Program-made: the position numbers and the translations under genes
Shown here: piece by piece, positions 1-4,862 of the stretch
Layout of the letters: each line of letters begins with the position of its first letter
How positions within the stretch are numbered: position 1 is the first letter of the stretch
NCBI GenBank assembly: GCA_025060055.1
Contig: JANXCK010000102.1
Location: forward strand, 1 to 5,354
From: Fimbriimonadales bacterium
GTDB lineage: Bacteria; Armatimonadota; Fimbriimonadia; Fimbriimonadales; GBS-DC
Length of the DNA stretch: 5,354 nt
Direction of reading: 5' to 3'
The notes under the pieces: generated by a model
Database searches by the model: none
The model's input: the letters and a program-made list of their open reading frames with translations, nothing else
What the model was told of the DNA's origin: nothing

Positions 1-516
1 CTGGGCATTCTGCTGGGCATGGCGGGCGTATGGGTGATTGTGAACAAAGGGCTGCTGCTGCGCGAGTTCACAGGAGCCACGCTGGGCAACCTGCTGGTGC
101 TGCTGGGAGTTCTTACCGAGAGCGTGTATGTGGTGGTCGCCAAGTCGCTGGCGATGCGCTACTCGGGCGTCGCGCTGCTCACCATCCAAGCGAGCTGCGC
201 CGCCATCGCGCTCACTGCCATCTCGCTGCTCCTTGTCGGAAAGCCGAACTTGAACTGGACACCGGTCGACTTCTGGATGTGGTTTTACCTCACGGCTGTC
301 TGCACAGTCTTTGCGTTCTCGGTGTGGTTTTACTTGATGGAGCGTGCGCCCGTGGGGGCGATGGGGGTCACGATTTTCGCGCAGACCCCCGCTGCAGCAT
401 TCATCGGCTACTTTTTGCTCCAAGAGCGATTGCACCCGACGATTTGGGTCGGCGCTGGGCTGATTGTGGGCGGCATCGTGCTCACGCTGAAAGCACGCCA
501 AACCGATCGAGGCTAA
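1..516 (+). CDS. EamA/DMT-family membrane transporter, C-terminal part (5' end outside window)
   Basis: The reading frame is open from base 1 and ends at TAA 514-516, giving 171 residues. The true start lies upstream of the window; the Met codon at 19 sits inside a hydrophobic helix and is unlikely to be the start. The visible protein is a run of about five to six hydrophobic segments joined by short loops, for example around LGNLLVLLGVLTESVYVVVA, ALLTIQASCAAIALTAISLL and FWMWFYLTAVCTVFAFSVWF. It ends in the signature of the second EamA repeat: a Pro/Ala-rich helix (TPAAAFIGYFLLQERL) followed by a Gly-rich last helix (IWVGAGLIVGGIVL) and a short basic tail. Full EamA proteins have about 280-300 residues in ten helices, so roughly the first 110-130 residues are missing. 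This family exports or exchanges small metabolites (amino acids, drugs, nucleotides) across the inner membrane. The substrate cannot be inferred here. Family call firm, role open. Confidence 0.88.
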   Translation: MGILLGMAGVWVIVNKGLLLREFTGATLGNLLVLLGVLTESVYVVVAKSLAMRYSGVALLTIQASCAAIALTAISLLLVGKPNLNWTPVDFWMWFYLTAVCTVFAFSVWFYLMERAPVGAMGVTIFAQTPAAAFIGYFLLQERLHPTIWVGAGLIVGGIVLTLKARQTDRG

Positions 517-526
517 CGACGCCGAT

Positions 527-545
527 TATTTAGCCACGCTAAATA
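527..545. repeat. Perfect short hairpin 10 nt after the transporter stop
   Basis: An 8-bp perfect stem TATTTAGC / GCTAAATA closes a 3-nt CAC loop. It sits just downstream of the transporter stop codon, where a terminator would be expected, but it is AT-rich and has no following T-run, so intrinsic termination is doubtful. A related hairpin (TTAGC-TAC-GCTAA) recurs at 607-619, which makes a repeat-family origin at least as likely as a terminator. Confidence 0.5.
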
Positions 546-603
546 GTGCGCGAACCTCCCCACCCACTGAACTGGAAACAAATGTCTCCTGAGGTTCGCG
601 CAC
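546..603. repeat. Inverted-repeat element, copy 1
   Basis: The arms GTGCGCGAACCTC (546-558) and GAGGTTCGCGCAC (591-603) are perfect 13-bp reverse complements separated by 32 nt. The inner segment starts with CCC and contains ACTGAACTGGAAAC. A second copy with an 11-bp core of the same arms and exactly the same 32-nt separation lies at 804-857, while the inner sequences differ. That pattern suggests a dispersed repeat family or a structured RNA/DNA element. No coding frame in it looks real, and the family is not one I recognise. Confidence 0.7.
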
Positions 604-606
604 CCC

Positions 607-619
607 TTAGCTACGCTAA
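607..619. repeat. Degenerate second copy of the TTAGC-nAC-GCTAA hairpin
   Basis: TTAGC (607-611) and GCTAA (615-619) form a 5-bp stem around TAC. It matches the hairpin at 527-545 in direct orientation, 77 nt further on. The match continues weakly downstream: ATAGTGCGCGAACCTC after copy 1 compares with CTATCTGAACTC after this copy. This suggests the start of a decayed or misassembled second tandem unit that then runs into the C/A tract. Confidence 0.4.
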
Positions 620-630
620 CTATCTGAACT

Positions 631-790
631 CACACCCCCACACACCCCACACCCCACCCCCAAAAAACCCCCCCAACACCCCCCCCCCCCAAACAAAAAC
701 ACCCCCCCCAACCCCCCCCCCCCCCCCCACCCCCCCACACCCGACCTCACCCCCCCCCCCCAAGCCCCCCCAACCCCAACCCCCCCGCCC
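631..790. repeat. C/A-only low-complexity tract (G/T-only on the minus strand)
   Basis: Of 160 bases only four are not C or A (G743, T747, G764, G787). C-runs reach 12 (679-690), 17 (712-728) and 12 (750-761). The minus strand therefore carries many G-runs and could fold into G-quadruplexes, and the plus strand into an i-motif. Open frames across it encode only Pro/Thr or Gly/Val low-complexity peptides and are not genes. The composition is abrupt and unlike everything around it. It may be real, or it may be an artefact of failing base calls over a hard-to-read repeat. Confidence 0.8.
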
Positions 791-803
791 GTAGACATCT
801 GTC

Positions 804-857
804 GCGCGAACCTCCCCCTGTGGGACAGTTGAACTCAACTTGCGTTGAGGTTCGCGC
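804..857. repeat. Inverted-repeat element, copy 2
   Basis: The arms GCGCGAACCTC (804-814) and GAGGTTCGCGC (847-857) are perfect 11-bp reverse complements with 32 nt between them, matching the element at 546-603 in arm sequence and spacing. The inner segment holds its own palindrome, AGTTGA-AC-TCAACT (827-840), which the first copy lacks. The element ends 87 bp before the first CRISPR repeat, so it abuts or overlaps the array leader. Confidence 0.7.
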
Positions 858-860
858 AAC

Positions 861-944
861 GGCTGAGTTCAAAATTTGGGGCGATTGTTAAGAAGCAGGG
901 GTATGCCCTTGACAAAGGGGGGTTGTGATGAGGTAGGATATCCA
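861..944 (+). promoter_or_regulatory. Probable CRISPR leader with promoter-like boxes
   Basis: This non-coding segment lies immediately upstream of the first repeat, on the side expected for a leader given the repeat orientation (ATTGAAAC at the 3' end, degenerate copy at the far end). It has a consensus TTGACA at 909-914 and a TAGGAT at 934-939, separated by 19 nt, which is a little long for a sigma-70-type promoter. Initiation from it would start pre-crRNA at about the first base of repeat 1. Leader assignment is positional; the promoter is a plausible guess. Confidence 0.5.
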
Positions 945-1536
945 GTAGCACTCGCCCCCAAGGGCGGGTGTCAATTGAAACGTTGAGCGCACTGGCTGAA
1001 ACCGTCGGCGACGGCGAAAAAGTAGCACTCGCCCCCAAGGGCGGGTGTCAATTGAAACACGCACATCCTCGCGCACGCGCTTGCCACGCGCAATACGACG
1101 GGTAGCACTCGCCCCCAAGGGCGGGTGTCAATTGAAACGGCAGCGAATGCTCTACGCGCAGGGTCGGACCGATGAGCAAGTAGCACTCGCCCCCAAGGGC
1201 GGGTGTCAATTGAAACCGCTTGCTGCTGCCTGCGGTGTGTCCGCTGTTGATAGCGGTCTGTAGCACTCGCCCCCAAGGGCGGGTGTCAATTGAAACAGTA
1301 CCGCCTCGCCCAACAGCAGGGGCTACAGCCTGACGCGGTGTAGCACTCGCCCCCAAGGGCGGGTGTCAATTGAAACGTAGAACTCTACATCGTCCACATA
1401 AAATCGCCTGATAACCCAGCGTAGCACTCGCCCCCAAGGGCGGGTGTCAATTGAAACACAACACGCTGCAGGGCAGCACGGGCACGCCCCCCAACATCAG
1501 TAGCACTCGCCCCCAAGGGCGGGTGTCAATTGAAAA
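945..1536 (+). CRISPR. CRISPR array, 8 repeats of 37 nt and 7 spacers
   Basis: The repeats start at 945, 1022, 1102, 1180, 1260, 1340, 1421 and 1500. The first seven are identical over 37 nt, beginning GTAGCACTCGCC and ending GTCAATTGAAAC. The eighth (1500-1536) has A instead of the final C. Spacers are 40, 43, 41, 43, 43, 44 and 42 nt (982-1021, 1059-1101, 1139-1179, 1217-1259, 1297-1339, 1377-1420, 1458-1499), and all are different. Within the repeat, bases 5-13 (CACTCGCCC) pair with 18-26 (GGGCGGGTG) around a CCAA loop, giving a 9-bp stem with one G-U pair. The last 8 nt, ATTGAAAC, fit a Cas6-type 5' handle of crRNA, so transcription runs left to right. Such repeats are usual for type I or type III systems; the subtype cannot be fixed. 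No cas gene is present in the window. Confidence 0.98.
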
Positions 1537-1551
1537 TTTGCGAAAAATTTT
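1533..1551. repeat. AT-rich hairpin at the distal end of the array
   Basis: AAAATTT (1533-1539) and AAATTTT (1545-1551) form a perfect 7-bp stem around GCGAA. It begins inside the degenerate last repeat, so it marks the boundary where repeat sequence gives way to AT-rich flank. It could slow or stop pre-crRNA transcription, but the stem has no GC pairs and would be weak, so the terminator role is speculative. Confidence 0.3.
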
Positions 1552-1609
1552 GCTTTCGTTAAACAGTCTCTGAGAAATCGTGCCTTTTACGCTCTCCTCT
1601 TTCAACCTC

Positions 1610-1632
1610 CCTCTTCCGTTCCGTGGGAGAGG
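1610..1632. repeat. CCTCTTCC / GGGAGAGG intergenic hairpin
   Basis: Bases 1610-1617 pair with 1625-1632 (8 bp, one T-G wobble) around a 7-nt loop. The motif resembles the widespread CCCTCTCCC...GGGAGAGGG intergenic palindromes seen in many GC-rich genomes. It lies between the array and the epimerase gene and has no T-tract, so it reads better as a repeat remnant than as a terminator. Apart from this and the hairpin at 1533-1551, nothing codes between 1537 and 1673. Confidence 0.35.
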
Positions 1633-1659
1633 AGCAAGGGATAAGGGCACTTGACAGGG

Positions 1660-1665
1660 TACACT
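1660..1665 (+). promoter_or_regulatory. Possible -10 box (TACACT) for a leaderless epimerase transcript
   Basis: TACACT fits the TAnnnT form of a -10 element and ends 8 nt before the ATG at 1674, so initiation 7-9 nt downstream would start the mRNA at or near the start codon. No Shine-Dalgarno-like sequence precedes that ATG, in contrast to the kinase gene at 2808. A TTGACA at 1651-1656 is only 3 nt upstream and cannot be its -35 box. Confidence 0.3.
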
Positions 1666-1673
1666 AACCGCTG

Positions 1674-2807
1674 ATGCCGAAGCCGATCCGTGCGGTCGCT
1701 GTGTGCGGCACGCGTCCCGACGCCATCAAAATGGCGCCTGTCGTCCACGCGCTCCGCAATCACCCTGCCTTCGAGGTGCGCCTGGTTGCCACAGGGCAGC
1801 ATCGCGAGATGCTCGACCAAGTGCTGCGCCTTTTCAGCCTGATGCCCGACGCCGATTTGAACATCATGACGCCCCACCAGACGCTCGCAGAGATTACTAC
1901 GCGCAGCTTGGAAGGGCTGGATCGGCTGCTGCACGAGTGGTCGCCTGATGTGGTGTTAGCGCAGGGCGATACCACCACCACCTTCGTGGCAGCTCTGGCG
2001 GCGTTTTATCGCAAGGTTGCGTTTGGGCATGTGGAGGCGGGGTTGCGCACCTACGACAAGTATCAGCCGTTTCCCGAAGAGATGAACCGCCGCCTGACCG
2101 CGCCGTTAGCCGACTTCCACTTCGCGCCGACAGCAACCGCACGCCGGAACCTGCTGCAGGAACATATCCCTGCGGAGCGCATCTGGATCACGGGCAACAC
2201 AGGCATCGACGCCGTGCTGTGGGTTGCTCGGCAGCCTTATACTGCCGACGACCCGTGCTTGCAGCGTGCGCTGAGCCACTCAGGCAGGCTCGTGTTGCTC
2301 ACGGCGCACCGCCGCGAGAACTGGGGCGAACCACTGGCAAATATCGCGCGCGCAGCGCACACGTTGCTGGAACAGTTCGACGACCTGCTATTGGTGCTGC
2401 CGATGCATCGCAACCCGCGCGTGCGCCAGCCACTGCAAGCGATTTTGGGCGAGCATCCGCGCGCCCTGCTGACGGAACCGTTGGACTACGCACCGTTCGT
2501 GCATCTGATGCGCCGCGCCGACCTGATTCTGACCGACTCAGGCGGCGTGCAGGAGGAAGCCCCTGCTTTTGGCAAACCAATTCTGGTGTTGCGTGAGACG
2601 ACTGAGCGTCCTGAAGGAGTCGCAGCGGGCACGGCGAAGTTAGTAGGCACTGCGCCCGAACAGATTGTGGCGGAAGCGACGCACTTGCTGAGCGACGCCG
2701 ATGCTTACGCGCAGATGGCGCGTTCCATCAACCCCTACGGCGACGGACGCGCCGCCGAGCGCATTCGGGAAATCTTGCTGCGTGAACTGGGGGGAGGCGA
2801 GCTTTGA
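1674..2807 (+). CDS. wecB: UDP-N-acetylglucosamine 2-epimerase (non-hydrolysing)
   Basis: The 377-residue product matches the full length of the WecB/MnaA family. This cytosolic enzyme interconverts UDP-GlcNAc and UDP-ManNAc, the precursor for ManNAc-containing surface polysaccharides and teichoic or enterobacterial-type polymers. It has the two-Rossmann-domain GT-B fold. Family motifs appear in order: CGTRPDAIKMAPVV at 11-24, GQHREMLDQ at 41-49, AQGDTTTTFVAAL at 96-108, HVEAGLRT at 119-126, PFPEEMNR at 132-139, TGNTGIDAV at 173-181, LTAHRREN at 209-216, MHRNPRV at 244-250, and TDSGGVQEEAPAFGKP at 287-302. Asp99, Glu121, Glu135 and His212 line up with the catalytic-site residues known from E. 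coli WecB (D95, E117, E131, H213), so the enzyme should be active. ATG 1674 is chosen because GTRP sits the usual distance from the N-terminus. No Shine-Dalgarno sequence is visible upstream. The stop codon directly touches the next gene's ATG, implying coupling with the kinase. No other polysaccharide genes are in the window. Confidence 0.95.
   Translation: MPKPIRAVAVCGTRPDAIKMAPVVHALRNHPAFEVRLVATGQHREMLDQVLRLFSLMPDADLNIMTPHQTLAEITTRSLEGLDRLLHEWSPDVVLAQGDTTTTFVAALAAFYRKVAFGHVEAGLRTYDKYQPFPEEMNRRLTAPLADFHFAPTATARRNLLQEHIPAERIWITGNTGIDAVLWVARQPYTADDPCLQRALSHSGRLVLLTAHRRENWGEPLANIARAAHTLLEQFDDLLLVLPMHRNPRVRQPLQAILGEHPRALLTEPLDYAPFVHLMRRADLILTDSGGVQEEAPAFGKPILVLRETTERPEGVAAGTAKLVGTAPEQIVAEATHLLSDADAYAQMARSINPYGDGRAAERIREILLRELGGGEL
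2791..2797 (+). promoter_or_regulatory. Shine-Dalgarno site for the histidine kinase gene
   Basis: GGGGAGG lies inside the last codons of the epimerase gene, 10 nt before the ATG at 2808. It supports that ATG as the kinase start and supports translation of the kinase from the epimerase mRNA, with the stop (2805-2807) and start directly adjacent. Confidence 0.7.
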
Positions 2808-4838
2808 ATGAGAGTCTCACAGGAGATAATCACAAGCTTCGCGCGGGTGCTGATCGTCGCAGCGGCTTACGCCCTATTGTCAGTAGTGGGCTTGAAGTTA
2901 GTCGTGTTGCCCGATGGCAGCAGTCTGCTGTGGCTCCCTGCGGGCGTCGCGCTGGGGCTAACCTACTGGTGGGGCTATCGGGACGGGTTGCTCGGCGCAG
3001 CGCTGGGTATGGGGGTGTTCGTAGGGCTGTATCGGGGGATGTGGGATTTGGCGGCGCTGAGCGCACCGCCTGTGGTGTTGGGCGTAGCAATCGGCGTGGC
3101 ACTGCTGCGCCGCGCGGGGGTGAACCCACGATTTCGTGAATGGCGCGATGTGGCACTGTTCGCGCTTATCGGCGTGGTTGCGAACCTGCCCTCACCTGTG
3201 CTGAACAGCTGGCTGCGCGACTACTACGGGTTGTTTGCCACTCAATCGTGGCTCCTCACAGCGTTTTACCGCTGGATGGGCGATTGGCTGGGCTACCTGC
3301 TGGTAGGCGGATTCCTGCTGGTCTGGTGGGGCAACTGGCAGATGCGCAAGCGCGACTACTTCGGGCTGGCACTGCTGACAGGGAGTGTCGTGATTGCCGC
3401 GTGGGCGGCGTTCCAGCTACAGCGTACCGCAGAGATGGCAGCTCCTGCGCTGACACTGCTTCTACCCCCGATGATTGTGGCGACCTTTGCCTATCAGCAG
3501 CGCGGTGCCGCAATAGCCACGCTGACCGCTGGGCTTGCGATTGCAGTGTTCGTTCCCCAGTGGCACGAGACACAACCGCTCACTTTCAAATACGGCGCGT
3601 TCGGCTGGCTATTCCTCACGCTCGCCTTCGCGACCCTGATGACCGTTGCAAGCCCCATTGCGCAGCAGCGCGAGTACGCCCGCCACTTAGAAGAATCTCG
3701 CCAAGAGCTGGAACGCGCTTACCAACAGGTGCGTGAGGTTCTGGAGAATGCACCGACGGTTGCGATGCAGATGTTCGACGCGCAGGGGCGCGTCCTGTTC
3801 TGGAACCGCGCTTCTGAACAGTTCTATGGCTACACAGCCGACCAAGCGATTGGTAAGACGCTGGACGCGCTTATCCTGACGCCTGAGCAGCAGCGCGAGT
3901 TCATGGAGATGCTACAGCAAGTGGCGCGCACGGGCAAGCCTGCGCCGTTGCACGAATGGCGTGTGCGCACCGCTGACGGTAAGGAGCGCGTGCTACTCTC
4001 CTCGCTGTTTCCCATCCGCTACGCGAACGCCACATGCTTTGTATGCGCCGATATCGACATCACCGAGCGCAAGGCGTTAGAACAGCGTCTGTTCCACGCT
4101 GAGAAACTGGAGAGCGTTGGGCGATTAGCAGGGGGCGTGGCGCACGATTTCAACAACCTGCTGACAGCCATTCTCGGCTTCGCGGAGTTAGCGCAGGCGC
4201 GACTGCCCGAAGACCACCCTGCCCAGAGCGATTTGCAACGCATCGTGGAAGCCAGCGAGCGCGCGGCGAACCTCGTGCGTCAGCTGCTGGGGTTCGCGCG
4301 GAAACAGTTGACCCAGCCGCGCCCTGTAGCTGTCAACGAGGTCGTCGCCAACCTGACACCTCTTTTGGAACGCACGCTGGGCGAGAACATCCAACTCGTG
4401 CTGCACCTAACCCCTGAAGAGACCACCGTGTTGATAGACCCCAGCCAGCTTGAGCAGATTGTGATGAACCTTACGCTCAACGCGCGCGACGCAATGCGGA
4501 GCAAGGGCAGAGGCACTATCACCATCACAACGCAACGCCGCGTGTTCGCCACAGATGACCAGCTACCGCCTATCCCCGAAGGCGAGCCGCTCGCTTCGGG
4601 CGCGTACATCTGCCTCACGGTTCAGGATACGGGCATGGGTATCCCTGAGGAACTGCGCCACCGCATCTTCGAGCCGTTTTTCAGCACGAAAGGCTACGGC
4701 AACACAGGGTTGGGGCTGGCAACAGTGTACGGGATTGTGCGCCAGAACAAGGGCTTCGTCACCTTCGAGAGCGAGCTGGGCGTCGGCACGGCTTTCCATG
4801 TGTGCTTGCCTGCGTGGGAAGCGAGCGACGAAGCATAA
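2808..4838 (+). CDS. Membrane sensor histidine kinase (MASE1-PAS-HisKA-HATPase_c)
   Basis: The product has 676 residues. Residues about 10-285 are hydrophobic, with roughly eight to ten membrane helices. They carry MASE1-like features: LLWLPAGVALGLTYWWGYRDG at 40-60 and WMGDWLGYLLVGGFLLVW at 156-173. A short charged linker (about 286-312, likely coiled coil) leads to a PAS domain (about 310-420; ENAPTVAMQMFDAQGRVLFW, then an ADIDITERKALEQRL exit). HisKA follows (about 428-499), with the phosphoacceptor His446 in GGVAHDFNNLL. The ATPase domain (about 508-668) has an N-box with Asn558 (NLTLNARDAM), G1 at 607-611 (DTGMG), an F-box at 621-628 (FEPFFSTK) and G2 at 634-637 (GLGL). All catalytic motifs are intact. 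It should autophosphorylate and pass phosphate to a response regulator, but it has no receiver domain and no regulator gene lies beside it. The signal is unknown; MASE1 is an integral-membrane sensor domain. The gene starts directly after the epimerase stop, so the two are probably co-expressed, although no functional link is known. Confidence 0.93.
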   Translation: MRVSQEIITSFARVLIVAAAYALLSVVGLKLVVLPDGSSLLWLPAGVALGLTYWWGYRDGLLGAALGMGVFVGLYRGMWDLAALSAPPVVLGVAIGVALLRRAGVNPRFREWRDVALFALIGVVANLPSPVLNSWLRDYYGLFATQSWLLTAFYRWMGDWLGYLLVGGFLLVWWGNWQMRKRDYFGLALLTGSVVIAAWAAFQLQRTAEMAAPALTLLLPPMIVATFAYQQRGAAIATLTAGLAIAVFVPQWHETQPLTFKYGAFGWLFLTLAFATLMTVASPIAQQREYARHLEESRQELERAYQQVREVLENAPTVAMQMFDAQGRVLFWNRASEQFYGYTADQAIGKTLDALILTPEQQREFMEMLQQVARTGKPAPLHEWRVRTADGKERVLLSSLFPIRYANATCFVCADIDITERKALEQRLFHAEKLESVGRLAGGVAHDFNNLLTAILGFAELAQARLPEDHPAQSDLQRIVEASERAANLVRQLLGFARKQLTQPRPVAVNEVVANLTPLLERTLGENIQLVLHLTPEETTVLIDPSQLEQIVMNLTLNARDAMRSKGRGTITITTQRRVFATDDQLPPIPEGEPLASGAYICLTVQDTGMGIPEELRHRIFEPFFSTKGYGNTGLGLATVYGIVRQNKGFVTFESELGVGTAFHVCLPAWEASDEA

Positions 4839-4840
4839 TT

Positions 4841-4862
4841 GGCGTCACGTACCCGTGTCGCC
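4841..4862. terminator. Possible bidirectional hairpin at the convergent gene junction
   Basis: GGCGTCACG (4841-4849) and CGTGTCGCC (4854-4862) form a 9-position stem with a single central T-T mismatch and a TACC loop. It starts 2 nt after the kinase stop and overlaps the stop codon of the minus-strand hydrolase. The position between two convergent genes suits a shared terminator. There is no T-run on the plus side, and only a modest AT-rich flank (AATTATGCTT) when read on the minus strand, so the assignment is tentative. Confidence 0.4.

Noticed and set aside
569..579. ACTGGAAAC in the first inverted-repeat element as a relic of the CRISPR repeat end (ATTGAAAC)
   Set aside because: Only 7 of 9 bases agree and no other part of the 37-nt repeat is nearby, so chance is the better explanation.
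546..859. Open frames across the C/A tract on both strands (Pro/Thr-rich forward, Gly/Val-rich reverse)
   Set aside because: They exist only because the tract lacks T and G and so has no stop codons. There is no ribosome site, the composition is low-complexity and they overlap the inverted repeats.
982..1499. Self-targeting by a spacer against the genes in this window
   Set aside because: By eye, only trivial matches (such as the 9-mer CGGCGACGG shared by spacer 1 and the epimerase gene) were found.
835..1650. Minus- and plus-strand open frames across the CRISPR array with recurring peptides such as VSIDTRPWGRVL
   Set aside because: The recurring peptide is the translated repeat itself; these are artefacts of the array, not a repeat protein.
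1651..1656. TTGACA as the -35 box of the epimerase promoter
   Set aside because: The only -10-like sequence (TACACT, 1660-1665) is 3 nt away, and a properly spaced -10 would fall inside the start of the gene.
2804..3736. Long overlapping frames inside the kinase and epimerase genes on both strands
   Set aside because: They are shadow frames of GC-rich coding sequence. The encoded peptides are Arg/Ala/Pro-rich with no domain pattern, while the main frames carry complete family motifs.
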